Of a stretch of DNA of 64,000 nucleotides, positions 46,897 to 59,816 are shown piece after piece (the stretch's first letter is position 1; each line of letters begins with the position of its first letter). The DNA is from Carettochelys insculpta (lineage: Eukaryota; Chordata; Testudines; Carettochelyidae): positions 9,046,010 to 9,110,009 of the forward strand of contig NC_134144.1 of the NCBI RefSeq assembly GCF_033958435.1. The letters are read 5' to 3'. A model generated the notes under the pieces. The model did not search any database and was not told the origin of the DNA. It worked only from the letters and a program-made list of their open reading frames with translations. The translations under genes and the position numbers were made by a program.

Positions 46897-49800
46897 GGTC
46901 CCCTAATTAGTGCATAGCATGACACTTCCCAAATCAAACTCCCCATTAGCGTGTATTGCAGTGCTGTGAAGACATACTTGGAAAGCACTGGGGGAACATG
47001 ATGAGGGCTTGAATGAAACATGACTCAAATTAGCCTCCTCCTGTACTATAATTCAACAAGGTCTTCAGAAGGTGAATCCACGTTGGAACTACGCCAAATA
47101 CTTTACCTTTGTGGCTCTACTTGCTTGCTTTCGTACACATGCTGAAACCTCAGAAATAAAGAAAGTTTCAGCCCCATACTACTTTTTTTTTTTGTAGTCC
47201 ATGAAAATTCTTCAAAGAGCCATTCATCTTAGTAAGCATGCCCTGCCCCATGTAGGCTGTCACTGATGTAAGAGTTTGTCTCAGTGGAAATCAGGCTCAC
47301 AATTAAATGTGAGTAGGTAAATAGAAAGACAGAGTCATATTTAAGGGGTAGGTTAAATCCAAAAGAAGCTGAAATTTTTTACTAGGGTCAGTTTGAAGGG
47401 GTAAAAGACAGCCGCTCCTTGATCTCAAGTACAGCCATTCTTTGGATCCCAAAAAACGTAAATTCTATTCCCACCGTTGAGTCAACTCTGAAAATAAACA
47501 TACCAATTGATGATCAAACATCCATATGCAGAGTCAGCCAGTTCTTCAGCTGAAAAGAGAATCTGTACATAAGACCTCGTCCATTACCTTAGTGAGGAAA
47601 CTTGACTCTCCCCTAGAGCCAAAGAATGGAAAAAGCCAATAAGTTTGCTGGAGTAGACAAAGGAGCACTGGTGAATATCAGTGGATGATGGGATATATTA
47701 TCTGTCAAAAGTTCCAGAAGGGTAGAAGGATGACTATGTCAGAAAACTCTCTTCCCTCTGCCAGGTTTTTGACAGATCATTTACCTCATCATAGGTAAAT
47801 AGGCAATGTTGCTCTGGCTGATTTGCAAAGAACTTATAATGTAGAAGAAATTTCATTCTTTTTTCAAAGGCGAGCACACAGACGTGCTAAGGGAAGCGCA
47901 ATCCTAACTCATATGATAGAGTACGCTGAAAGAATCAGAAACCAAATTATGTAACCTTGCATAAGGCAAAGCTAACTATAGAAACCTCAGAACTTCTGAA
48001 ATTCAACAGAGAATTGTAAGAAACTCCTTAGTATTTAAAAAGGTGCCCTACAGTTGTACTTTTGTAAAACATCTGAGGGTTATAACAACTTTGGGAGGTC
48101 ACTGTCAAACCTTAGCAGGAACCAATTCTTAGCTTAATTTAACAGTATGTACCAAGATACCTGTACTGCAAAATCCTTCACTTAAACCAGAAAATGAGGG
48201 GTTCCACCCCTTCCACTGGGAATTATACAGATGTTGTGCTGAATCCCCACCGGCACACAAGAAAAATGCATAAGCCTGGCAACTCTCCACCAAGTTGCAG
48301 GCACACGGGTGTTCCTGGTGTCTGCTCTATTCTTGTCAAAGGGGGATAAGCAAGCCCCAATGGAGATTTAGCAAAGACACAGGCATGTCCACCCCCCCAG
48401 CCATCACAGTTCAAGGCCCAAGAGGTACATTCTAGCACAGGTTTATTTTGTCCTAAGGGTGGCTCATGCTGGTGCCAAGGTCTTTCCCACTGTTAGTTCC
48501 TGCTCCACCAGAGCCCTCAGGACAGAGAATTTACTCCGGGTCAGAGATGGAATACACGTCAGATGGAGCACACCAGACGCACCTGTTATGAGGTCCTACA
48601 TTCTGCTTTCTCATGCTTCCCCTTCCCCCTATACAGCTGGCATTACAGAATACAGGCTGTCCAAGATTCCAATGAAGCTCCAAACAGGTGTGGTTCTTGG
48701 GATATGCCTGCTAAGCCATCCTCTTCCTGTTTTTGTTAGCCACCACTCTACACTCTCCCATAATTTCAGAGGAAACACACAAAAGGGAGTACAGGGATTG
48801 CCAGCCCAAAATAAATAAATTATCCTTCTTGCCTGGTATCCTTTCTCTAACGGTGGCCAATTCCAGATGCATGATTCAGAGGAAGGCAAGTTACCCTTTT
48901 GCCCCTTAATGCAAACTCTGAAATAGTACATTATCAGGAAATGAATCTTCCTGACCCCCAACGGTTGTGACAATGTGCCCTGAAGCATGAAGATGGAAGA
49001 CCTTTGTAATGTTACTTTTGGGTGCTTAGCTGCGAATATTGTTCAGATACAGGAACCCACCCTGCAGTAATCCCCTTTCAAAATTTAACAAGCACTTTGA
49101 CTCCTTGGGGATGACCCCCTCAGTCTCTGGGTCTCCTTCTAGTCTAAAAACATTCCAAAAAACTAACCTAAATACAACTTCCACGATAGCTCTCCAACCC
49201 AACCGCTTGGAGAACCCAGCAAAAGAGCTCTCCTAAAATTGAGAGCCCCATCCTCTGTTCATGACTGATATTCTTGACTAGCTTAAGATGACAATGTACT
49301 AATGAATGTCAATGAATATCTTACTCAGTTAATAGAGGCCAGATCACGGAAGAGCTATGAACTTAAACTGCAGTCATTGATGGGACCAAATACACACAGA
49401 AAGAAATTTAAGTCATGACTGCATAACTCATCCCAGCACTTCTGAACTCAATAACAAACAAACAAACAGCCAGTGGTGAGAAGACGGTGATTACTTAGCA
49501 AGTAGGGAACAGGGATTAGCCCTAAGAAATAAATACCAGGGAAAAAATAGCACAACACAGACACAATTCTAAGTAACAGAAGTTGTATTTCTATTCCCAA
49601 TCCACTACAACTTCATGAGATAAACATGGGGAGTGTACCAAACACATAAAAGGGACGAAAATTTTTAAAGCTCTAAAATTAAATTACCCTGAACAACAGA
49701 CACATCGATCTGGAGCAAGGAGTGGAAAGCACCATCATTAACATTGCAGGCTATCTAAGGACCAACATTAGTGTTTTTTTAATATAGATATAATTCTGTG

Positions 49801-50159
49801 ATCATTCTATATATACACATACACACACACATACACACACAAATTCACCTCAAAGACTGTCAGTTTTCCATGGTGTGGATGATGTAAAACGAGTTATGTG
49901 AAATGGTTTATCGACTTGACAGCCCATTCACGTAAGACATGAAGTACATAGAAGAGGCCATATCCTCAGATGATGTAAATCTGTGTTAGCGCCACTGAAA
50001 GGAATTTACACCAGCTGAGAATATGGCTCAAAACTCCAAACAAAAGCACAAGATCATCAGGGCAACTGGTGATTAAAGAGTGGCCTTTATGATATACAGA
50101 CAGACACAGATACACTACTATTTCTAAGTGACAAGCAAATACTAATTAACTAAGCCTCA
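46897..50159. other. Long unique non-coding stretch
   Basis: No supported gene. Frames of about 119 codons face each other at 48459-48818 and 48629-48988 and share no domain, so they are likely chance. Sequence near 49990-50030 ('gaatttacaccagctgagaa') is an old repeat scrap. Confidence 0.45.
49809..49842 (+). repeat. (TA)n(CA)n microsatellite
   Basis: A short TATA run passes into an interrupted CA repeat. Confidence 0.85.
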
Positions 50160-50325
50160 AAAAGTATTATTAGCCTCACTTTTTAATGGAAAGAGCAGGG
50201 ATGGAATGCTGGGGCAAAGAGATTCAGTGACGTGCCCAAACATGAAAAAAGAACCAATGCCCAAAACTGGGACTAGAATTCAGGAGAGTCTAGCTTTGAG
50301 ACCTCTGCAGAGGTCACAGAACCCA
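50160..50325 (-). mobile_element. MIR SINE, antisense, degenerate
   Basis: 'Tattagcctcactttttaat', 'caaagagattcagtgacgtg', 'cccaaacatg' and 'ctgggactagaattcaggag' follow the antisense MIR order. Confidence 0.65.
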
Positions 50326-50335
50326 ATTCGCACTA

Positions 50336-50656
50336 CAGCTTGAACCTCTCCAGTAAGGCACCTTCAGGACCTGACCAGTGCCAAACGAGAGAATCTGCCG
50401 GACCACGGGAGGTCGCTATTGCCTTGCACATTACCAACACTTCCACTGCTTACTGGGCTCTGAGAAGACCTTTGGGGTAAATTACAGCTAAATAACAGCA
50501 CAGAACACTGAGAGCCAAAATTGGTGGCTGGAAACAAGCTTTATGGGACCACAGGAAACTTGGCCACACACACAGTTAGTGGATCTCCAGCTAACTAAAA
50601 CCATGCTGGACTACAGATGTTGTCAGATGAGAGTGTGCCGGATTAGAGCACCTCTC
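50336..50656 (+). mobile_element. TA-flanked MITE (Tc1/mariner-Tigger type), copy 2, inverted
   Basis: It begins TA|CAGCTTGAACCTCTCCAGTA, continues GGAGGTCGCTATTGCC, 'aacacttccactgcttactg' and 'gggaccacaggaaacttggc', and is the reverse complement of copies 33571-33894 and 51817-52140. The right terminus is lost near 50656, where unrelated or rearranged sequence begins (a further CAGCACCATCCGTGGTCC scrap at about 50680 may be another fragment). Confidence 0.8.
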
Positions 50657-51201
50657 CAAACCAAGATTCTCTTGTCCAGCACCATCCGTGGTCCAGGAAG
50701 CCCATGTATGTTCCTAGGCTAGAGTGTCCCAGTGGCCAGGAGTCAGGCAGCAGGAGGGTCGGCTGCTCAGAGCCCAACTGGACGAGGCTGCCTACTCGGG
50801 GCTAGAGGCCGAGTGGCCAGGGACCACCCCTGGGTCTCACTAGTTCTGTTGTTCGGGACCCAGGGTGCAGAACCAGGGAGATCCAACCTGCACAAATATT
50901 TCTAAAGATATTCCACAAATCTATTTCTAAATTGTTCAGTGAGTGAGAGGAACATCTTTATACAATAGTACTAAGTCATGTGTTCCAATTATCGCCAACA
51001 TTGTAAACAATGTTCAGGGCTATGCCGTTTTACTCATTTACCTAAGTGAATTTTAACACTACTATATATAAACCACCGCTGCTATTTTTGGCAAACTCTG
51101 TGGAATTTAAAATTATAGATATTATATTTGTCACTTTACCCAAAACATCTTTTAGTCAAACTCTCAGCCAGAATTTGACCACGTCGTTTTAACAGATAGC
51201 G
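50657..51201. other. Unique non-coding stretch
   Basis: No gene. The first 200 bp is GC-richer; the remainder is AT-rich. Confidence 0.4.
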
Positions 51202-51357
51202 CTGAGAATTCTGAAAAGTACACATTCGATATTTTGCTAAGCGTTATGCAGAAACAAAAAACCAAGAGCCTCTTCTAGCACTGAAAATTCTGAAAAGTAC
51301 ATATTCGGTATTTTGCTAAGCCTTATGAAGAAAGAAAAAACCAAGAGCCTCTTCTAT
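51202..51357 (+). repeat. 79-bp tandem duplication
   Basis: CTGAGAATTCTGAAAAGTAC (51202) recurs as CTGAAAATTCTGAAAAGTAC (51281). The units then agree through ATTTTGCTAAG and ACCAAGAGCCTCTTCTA with a handful of substitutions. Divergence suggests the duplication is not recent. Confidence 0.9.
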
Positions 51358-51816
51358 TGCCCAGAATCGTATGTCTACAGATCACCATGCGATGAAAACT
51401 CTTTATTTACTCCAAGAACTTTTGCTCTCCAACGTGAATAATATATTTTTTTAATTCAAATATTTTTTTCCCCTTAGGGATGTCAGCCAAGTTTACCTTT
51501 GCTGTACTATAAAAGACGCATTTTTGATCTTCCTACAACAAGAGAAATAAGTTTTTACATGCATAATTTTCCTCTTGACTTATGGATTTCTATATCCTTG
51601 CCCTCAGGACAATTTTCTTTAGGAGACATCTAATCCACAAATTCCCAGATAAGGGATATAAATTGTATTCTTGAGTAGGGGGCTGTGAAAGGAAAACAAA
51701 AAAACACTTACTGCACATATTCAGAGCTGGGTGGCTAGAGAGCAGCAGCTGAAAGTCAAGCTTCTGGCCCTGAAGGCACCACTGGTACCAGCAGCAGGGC
51801 AGAAGTAAGGATGGTG
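51358..51816. other. Unique non-coding stretch
   Basis: AT-rich, no gene. Confidence 0.4.
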
Positions 51817-52140
51817 CAGGCTGAACCTCTCTAATTCAGAACTCTCTCACCCAACATCTGTAATCCAGCATGACTTTAGTTAGCTAAATGACCACTTATC
51901 AGGGGTGTGGCCAAGTTTTCTGTGGTCCTGTAAAGTTTGTTTCCAGCCACCAGTCCTGGCTCTCAGTGTTCTATGCTCATATTTGGCTGTAATTTACCCC
52001 TAAATGTCTTCTAAGGGCCCAGTAAGCAAGTCTTAGCATCAGCAATGTGCTAGAGAACAAGGATCTCCTATGGAATGTCAAATTATCTCATTCAACACCA
52101 GCCCAATTCAGAGGGGGCCAGATGAGAGAGGTTCAACCTG
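51817..52140 (-). mobile_element. 324-bp TA-flanked MITE (Tc1/mariner-Tigger type), copy 3
   Basis: Left end CAGGCTGAACCTCTCTAATT pairs with CAGGTTGAACCTCTC read inward from the right. Flanks are TG (51815-51816) and TA (52141-52142), a decayed TA duplication. Same length and orientation as copy 1, with shared interior blocks 'gtggccaagttttctgtggt' and 'ccagccaccagtcctggctc'. Confidence 0.85.
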
Positions 52141-52964
52141 TAATACCAAACCAGCCTTATTTCTGTGCTTCTGCTGGCAGTGGCACTACCTTCAGAGCTG
52201 GGTCATGGGTGCTCAGCCAGAAACTGCTGCTCTCCACTCTGCCTTTAGAGCTGGGCTGACGGAAAGCGTTGGCTGCTGGTTGGGTACCCGGGAACCGTGG
52301 GAAGTTGGGAGAAGAAATATAAACTAATGCAGGCATGAAGTAGGGAAGTGCGATCAAGTAAGTTGGTGAATCACCAATCTATTCAATCCTTCCAGAGAAA
52401 AGCAGAGACTATAATGAATAAGCAGGACCCAAAACAAAATGCCAAATACAGACTTTGGCCTCAGATTTTTGCTCTTGTTTGTAAAGGGAGTAACTGGCCC
52501 ATCACTGACCATCCCATATGCATCTGCACTTGGACAGGATTCACCTTTCACACACACTGCAGTGTAAATCAGGAGTCACTCTGGCGTAACAGTGAAGAAT
52601 CAGATCCCCCACACAGCAAGCTCCCTCTACTTACACAGAAGCCTACAAGTAGTTCAGCACTGGAGAAGGAGTTGCCAACATGACTTTTTAAAAGCCCATT
52701 TCTGCATGTTGGGCTTATTGTAAGTGGAGTTCAGCTTAAGCCAGTTACTGCTTGATTTTGGGCTTCCCCAGATCTTCAAGTGGCTCGTTGCAGTTGTTGC
52801 TTGTTTTGGGTTTCATGCGAGTCTGCTATTTTTTAAAATTTTCCACAGGACAACCTGATTGGCTGGCTCGTGGGGGCACAATCCCTCCAGACAAAAGAAA
52901 GGTCCTGGAGGACACTGTGGATTGACAGTCCCCAAGGCCTATGGGGAGAGGCCGGTGCTCTCCG
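52141..52964. other. Unique non-coding stretch
   Basis: No supported gene. Overlapping frames on both strands (52047-52357) derive partly from the MITE end. Confidence 0.4.
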
Positions 52965-53344
52965 TCAGTGCTCAGCAACCTTTATCACCTCGTGCCCTCC
53001 TTCAGCGCTCGTTATAATTTCACGGCACACGCAATATATATAACTCAATTCCTATTCCCTCCCCCAGAGCCAGACACTCCCAGCCCTCCCCCAGAAACAG
53101 GCACATCCAGCTCCCACCTGCTCTAACTCAATGTCAGCGGCTCACCGGAGCCGTCGCCACTGCCACCACCCCGAGCTGCTGCCACCACTGCTACCCCAGA
53201 GCCATTGATACCACCACCTCCACTGCCGTGCGCTTCTCCCATCAACTAGTGGCGTGCGTGTACAGAGCGGCAGGTGGCAATCCCAGTGTACGGCTCTGAG
53301 GCACACTAAGCACCGCTTCGTGGCGCACTGGTTGCAGTGCACTG
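52965..53344 (+). mobile_element. hAT-like non-autonomous element, family B copy 2
   Basis: Left end CAGTGCTCAGCAACC pairs with CAGTGCACTGCAACC read inward from the right, a good hAT terminus. Interior shared with 7325-7799: CATCACCTCGTG, 'caatatatataactcaattc', 'cagagccagacactcccagc', and a (CCACCG)-like block. No target duplication detected. Confidence 0.75.
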
Positions 53345-54690
53345 CCCTAAGTCAGCCTGATTGACAGGGAACTACAAGCCATGAGGGAACGGATTCTAGG
53401 ATCCAACAGCACAAAGGAGAAAAGGGTTGTCAGGACTTCATGCTGCCTTTTTTTTTTCCCCCCCAATGTCTCGGTCAGAGGTGCCTGGGAGTCCTTCTGT
53501 ATTCTGGTCTCACTCCTGCCAACCGACCTGGGGGAGCTACAATGAGGTAAGGCTTCAGAACAAAACTTCTGACTGGCTTTTGAGCCACAAAGCCAGCTAC
53601 TATCATCCTCTGGGGAAACTAAAGTACAATGGCAGAGCTCGCTGTAACCGGTAGTTAATTGACATGACCTAACTGGTTGAAAAGCGGTGGCGTTTGGGTT
53701 TTGTTTACATTACTATTCATTCAGATGTGAGATTCAGATAAACAAAATAGCTTCCAACATCTCAAGTTGATACCGGAAACTTAATAAAAGAAAAATGCAG
53801 GTTGTCCACATTAATACTGAACTTAAAGTGGTGGAATATTAAAGATATTTATCACCTTTAAACCGCCAGGTGGCTTCCCCATTTTTTCTGGAGAACAAGA
53901 GATCTCCTGAATAGGAGAGGGGGTTTTCATAGACTTGGCTGAAAGCTATTATGAGCTAATAGCATAATTGCGACTGGCACTGATCCTAGGTCTTCCTGGG
54001 GGTCAACTCGCTCCTGACATACTACACACTCTCAACTCCCATTGGCTTGAATGGAAGGGCAAGGTGCTCAGCACCCCTTAGCAGAGCTCAGCACTTTTTA
54101 GGAATAGGACAGAGTCCTACGTGCAGAGCCTAAAGCCAAATCTGTTTGGTTTAGAAGTATGGGTGGCTTTACTGACCACCGGGAATACACTGGCTGCCTG
54201 AATAAGGGGCGTTCAGGTCCTGAGCTCTGTCTCCAAGTTCATCCCATATAAACTGACTGTATCAGTGGGAAAGGACGCCTTATGTTAAAGAAATTAGAAA
54301 ATGGTGTTAGCTAGCTTCCCACCTAGTACAAATCCATGCAGTTTCACTGGCGTCAATGTGGCCACAGTGATTTACACCAGTGATGGACCAGGCCTTTATG
54401 AAACTCATTTTCGATATCTCTTTCTGGACATTTGAAAGCTTCTATTTTAAAAAAACCTGTTCGTCACAGCCCAGGCACATTACTGCTAGGATCAAAAAAA
54501 TATAACAAGTAAGGAAAGGCTACATTTTGTAACAAGCACCATTACAGCCGTAACTGCACCACGCTTTCTCTGAGACACACTAAATGGAAACAAAGATCTT
54601 ACAAATTATTTGTGCTTAACTGACCTCATCCAAATCTGACCTTTTTGCAATATTTCCTTGCACCTAAGCATATGACCAAGCAGAGGAATA
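53345..54690. other. Unique non-coding stretch
   Basis: No supported gene. Sequence near 54355-54400 ('gtgatttacaccagtgatgg') is an old repeat scrap common in reptile DNA. Confidence 0.4.
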
Positions 54691-54896
54691 TAACAAAACA
54701 GCAGAAATGTAGCACTTTAAAGACTAACAAAACCATTTATTCGGCAATGAGCTTTCATGGGACAGACCCACTTCATCAGTCTTTCGTCCCACAAAAGCTC
54801 ATCACAAATAAATTATTTTGTTAGTCTTTAAAGTGCTGCATTTCTGCCGCTTTGTTTTGTTGTAGTACAGACTAATACGGCTACCTCTCTGTTACT
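54691..54896. repeat. Foldback: two inverted copies of the 'GTTAGTCTTTAAAGTGC' repeat
   Basis: Left arm 54691-54765 (antisense) and right arm 54784-54862 (sense) are near reverse complements over about 75 bp: AGCACTTTAAAGACTAACAA against TTGTTAGTCTTTAAAGTGCT. The spacer is about 18 bp (ACCCACTTCATCAGTC region). The right arm continues with 'cagactaatacggctacctc', the family's other end. The transcript could form a long hairpin. Confidence 0.85.
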
Positions 54897-56194
54897 ATTC
54901 TCATCATCAATAACAGTGGGCTCAGCGCCCGTTGGTGTCTGATGCCTCTCTCACTATTTCCTCCCATCTATTCTACAGAGGAATATAGTCACTTCAAGTA
55001 CTGGCACTGTGACACTCTGTCCTGTTCTCATTTGGAAGGAGGGGCTATTCCCTGATCAAATAAAGGAAGAGGGATTTGGTTTTGTTTTCTGGGATCTGTC
55101 TGGGAAATATTAAATAAGTTTAAAAATGGTGAAGAACAACCCTATTAGTTCATCTGTTCTTAACAAAGCAAACAATTAGCATTTAGGAAAGATGGGTCAA
55201 TAAAGACCTCAAATCTTCTTAACAGCCGGCACAACCAACCCACGTGACAACAGCAATCTCAATTAACACCAGGGAGATGTTAGTTCTTTCTTCCCCTCCC
55301 TAAAAAGCAATTACAAATGTCACAGCAAATCTCATTTTAAAACACTGTCCCAGAGTTTAGCACTGTAGCCTGTGATTAAGGCTACCCTCCCTCCCCCCAG
55401 AAGCTTTCTACTCTGCTCAGGCAGATGGTTTGGAAACCCGCCCTTTATTCACATCACAGCCGTTCTGAACATGCACCACTCTAAATCAGACCCATTCCGG
55501 TTAGCTTAGCTTCTTGGTCTAATTAAGCACCTCTATAGCCCTTGCATGAGTCAAAGAATTAAAGGAAAACAGCTGAACCCAACCAGCATAGGGCCCCTAA
55601 CCAGGGGTGCCATTTCAGATTTAAGGGGGAGGAGACAGGCTGAGTGACCTGTGCATGCCATGATGGGAAGTGGGGAGAGAGTGAGAGCAAGGGCGAGGGG
55701 GCAGACTGAGGCCAACAGCTTCAGCAGTGTGACTAAGCATGCTCAGTACAAGCCAAGCAGCAACCTGGGGGAACCAATCCCATCTGCCCTCTCCTACATT
55801 CACACCACCTGTTTCCAGCAGCTACTGAAGAACTAGAAGCCTCTAGGTGGTTTTTTATGGTCATTATTGCTAGGGTTTTGTTTGTTTGTTTATGTTGCCA
55901 GATAACTTGGAAATAATCCGACAGGAGCACTGTATCTAATTCCTATATAAAAGAAAATTAAATATTAAACCCACTCAGTTCTAATACAAACACATTCTGA
56001 CTTCTTGGGGCAAGTCGCTTAAGGGGCGCTGGTTACTTAAGGGGCACTTAAAATTCTAATATACAGTCTTACTTTGTCACTCACTCTGTGTGGGGAGAGA
56101 GACTGTCAGGACTTCATCTCAGGTCTGGAAGGGAAGCGGAGTCTAGTGGGTTACAGCACGGGGCAGATACATTCCAGGTCTATTAAAGAACATC
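54897..56194. other. Unique non-coding stretch
   Basis: No supported gene. Confidence 0.4.
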
Positions 56195-57310
56195 AAAATG
56201 ACCTTACAGAATCAGACCAAAGGTCCATCTACCCAAATATCCTGCCTTCCAGCAGTGGCCAATGTCAGATGCCCCAAAGGAAGTGAACAAAAGAGGCAAT
56301 CATCAGATGATCTGTCTCCCCTGTAGCCCATTCCCAGCTTCTGGCAAACAGAAGATTGGGACACCATTTCCTCCCCCATACACGGCAGAAGCCATTGACG
56401 GATCTATCTTCCTTGAACGTATTTTGTTCTTACTGGAACCTTGTTATAGTTTGGGCCTTTCCACCATCCCCTGGTAAAGAGTTTCACAGGCTGACTGTGA
56501 AGAAATAATTTTTCTTTGTTTTAAAGCTGCTGTCTATAAGTTTCATTGGGTGACCTTCTTGTGTTAAGTTAGTGATGTAATAAATATCATTTCCTCATTC
56601 TATTTTTCCACCCCATTTACGATTTTGTATACTTCAAACATATTCTTCCATCTGTTGGTCATTTTTTTCCAGGCTGAAAAGTCCCAGTGTGGTTAATCTC
56701 TCCTAACTTTTCCAAATCCAATATATCTTTTTTTTAAATGGGATGACCACATCTACATCCAGCATTCAAAATGTGGGCACACTAGGACTTTACATAGAGG
56801 CAATGTAATATTTTCTGTCTTATTTATTCTTTCCTAATGATTCCTAATATTCTGTTAACCTTTTAGTTTTCATACTGCTACTGCACCCAGAACAGATGTT
56901 TCCAGGGAACTCTCCTCAGCGATTCCAAAACCTCATTCTTGCTCGGCAACAGCTACTTTAGACCCCATCATTTTTGTATATACAGCTGAGATTATATATT
57001 TTTTCCATGTGCATTACTTTGCATTTATCAACATTGAATTCCATCTGCCCTTGTTTTACCCAGTTTTGTGAGATCCCCATTGCAACTCTTTGCAGTGAGC
57101 TTTGGACTTAGCTATTTTGAATAGTTTTGTAGCATCTGCAAATTTTGCCACCTCACTGCTTACCCATTTCAACATATGAGAAGTTTAATAGCAGTGGTCC
57201 ACAAGCAAATCCCAGCATCACACCACTCATTTCTATTCCTTGTTTTCTTCTAGCTTTTAAGTGGAGTATCCAGCAATGTTTTCAAGACGACCTAATCAAA
57301 GGGTCACCAT
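56195..57310 (-). mobile_element. CR1 LINE, long antisense copy
   Basis: In order on the plus strand: 'agaatcagaccaaaggtcca', 'cagtggccaatgtcagatgc', 'gtttgggcctttccaccatc', 'aattccatctgcccttgttt', 'cagttttgtgagatccccat', 'tttggacttagctattttga', 'catctgcaaattttgccacc' and 'cacaagcaaatcccagcatc'. This is a CR1 3' half in antisense, about 1.1 kb, with stops throughout. Confidence 0.9.
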
Positions 57311-57661
57311 GTAAAAAAGAGGACACCCCTTAGAGGGACTGTCTGTATCAGCATCTACCAACTCTATTAATCTATTATAGTATATCAGCCTCCTGCCTGC
57401 CTCACCACCCTTGGGTAATGGGGCTCTGAGCTCAGACTTTTGTCCCCCATCTTGGTATCATGTAGACATTTTTGTTCTCAAAGGGGGACGCTATTCAATG
57501 AAGTCAGAGAACCCCAGTACAGATGCTTAAAGAATTAGATCAGTGAACGCTGCCTAGGGTTGACCTACAGAGCCCTGCAAATCCACAAATATCTATATCC
57601 GTGGATGTCCCACCCCCCTCATTTTTGTGGATACATTTGTATCTGCACAGGGCTCTACTGA

Positions 57662-57719
57662 CTTAACTCTGGTGCAGACCAGGGCTTATTCTTAACTCTG
57701 GTGCAGACCAGGGCTTATT
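57662..57719 (+). repeat. 29-bp perfect tandem duplication
   Basis: CTTAACTCTGGTGCAGACCA plus nine more bases is repeated once without change, suggesting a recent slip or an assembly artefact. Confidence 0.9.
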
Positions 57720-58823
57720 CTTGCACTTCCCTTTGTCCACTGGTTTCAGGGAGATGACACACCATGGGACTACTTACACCATGCAAAATTCAGCATATGC
57801 AAATCTGTTTTGGACGAGAGCTTTCTGCAGGTATGGAATTTATTTTCAGTCTTGTACAAGAGTGAACTCATTATTTTACTAATCTGCAGAATGCTCACAC
57901 ATCATAATTATGGTTGAGGAATTAAATTGCTCCTAGGACTCAATAGTTCGTGACAACTTTTGTTGAATGCATCCATGTTTTAATGACGTGCCCTCTGAAA
58001 ATAAACATGAATAAGAAAACCAGTTGTACAAGCACAAGCTTTGCTGGCTGCCTCTATAATAGCTCATGTATGCAGTGCACAGTGTTGCTGCTGTTGAAGG
58101 ATGATGGCCAGTTTCTTGTTATTTGTGAGATCTCTCTCATAGCGACCTATGGAGTAATGATAATGCCAGCTTCAGTAAGTAATGCTCTCTCAGCACTTTC
58201 TATCTTCCCAGCAAGAGCTGAGATGCTGTAATCGCGTCATCTGTTAGGGAGGGAACAGAGAGTGGCTTCAGAAAACAAGTCCTGCAGCTGAGTCTCCTCC
58301 TACATGCATTGGCTTCTGGTGTCTAGACGTAGCTACAAGTTTATAACCAGCGCAGGTGCAAGAAATGCCTTTCTTGGGTGGACTACAGGGGTTGGAGAGA
58401 AAAAAAAAAAGAAAATGGAAATGTGCTCAAAGCGAATGAGGAAAATCCCTTCTGAAAACAAAAAGGACACATCTCCTGAACCGTGAGCTGTGCCGCTTCC
58501 ATACAGTTATACCTGCTAAATGACATTTTTTTCAGATGGGGGTCGTGGAAACAAATCATTAGCATGACTGCAAAAATATGAAAAAGCTACAAAATGGGAT
58601 TGTCAGATCGAAAATATGTAATTCTCACAGAAGTCTGACCTATAATGATTAACCCAAACGGCACTCATGTATTAACTGCCCATTGTATATAAATATCTAC
58701 CACTGCACAGAAAGAAACATGATGAAAAAAGAATTCACCAGCAATGTGAAGAAGATCTTTATTTGAAAGAGAAACGAAAATTCCAGGTGCTCTTAAACCC
58801 ATATATATAGGGTGTATGTATGT

Positions 58824-58852
58824 GTACACACGCACACGCACACGCACACACC
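58824..58852 (+). repeat. (AC/GC)n microsatellite
   Basis: A CA repeat with CACG variants follows a TATA and TGTA run. Confidence 0.85.
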
Positions 58853-59816
58853 TTGTTCCATACCCCTTGCAGTGGAAGGTCACTGATTTGTACCAAACAG
58901 CTGCACAATGGATCGAGTCAAGCAGTCTTTATTTGGAAGATCACAGGCAATGACACCCTGTACCTGCAGCAGCTCAAGTCTGGCACATTTTGCACCATTC
59001 CCTCTTACATGAAAAGTCTTTGTTCTCCACCGCCCCATTGCGGCTGCAAGCCCCTTCTGTCTATGGTTGGTTCCTCTCCTCTGCTGATCATTTCAACACA
59101 GAGATTTTTTTCCCCCAATGCAAATTGAAATCCCTTGCCCCCCTCAGACCCCCACCTTAAACAATGCTCTTTGTCCGTCCTTAGGGATCCTCTGAAAGGC
59201 GTTTAAGGGTGGAGAATTACATCTGTGGCACTCTGAAGATGCTCGAAATGCTAAAACGCGTCGACAGCAGTAGCCTATCCCTTATAAACGGAAGGATTGG
59301 AAAATGCTGGTTTTGATTTTCCTCAGGGCACTGCAGTCAGAGGTGTGCACCGAACGGTGTGTGACAACCTTACCGCTGGGTCTTGCCAATGACAAAGCTT
59401 ATTTTCCTCTTGACCAGAGGGAAGAAACACACACTGCTGACCTGCCTCTATTCACCAGTTACACACAGAGAGAGATCTTAACCAGTTGCCCCCTCCTTCA
59501 TCCCCCCCGCCCGGCTGCCCACTTTCTTGAAATTTCCACCCTTAAACAAAAGGAGGAGGTGGGTGGTGACAGACAGAGCCGCAGTCGAGGCAACCCCTTC
59601 CTGGCGTCGGGGTTTTGGAAGAAAAGGATTTTGCTTCTAAATCCAGTTAAAACTTATCAGAGTGCTGGGGGGGGGGATTGTGGGGGGAGGGGACACTTTC
59701 TAGTTGTCCTTTTCTTCTTCTGCACAGGTCCAGCAGAAAGTGACGCTGGAAAGGAAGGGCGACTGGCTTGAACCCCCCCCACACCCCACCCCACCCCACC
59801 CCACCCCACACACACA

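Larger units (their letters stand above)
57311..59769. other. Unique non-coding stretch left of the CpG island
   Basis: No supported gene or exon. If the 60.3 kb first exon is right, this is the start of intron 1, which includes the duplication and the microsatellite listed separately. Confidence 0.4.
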
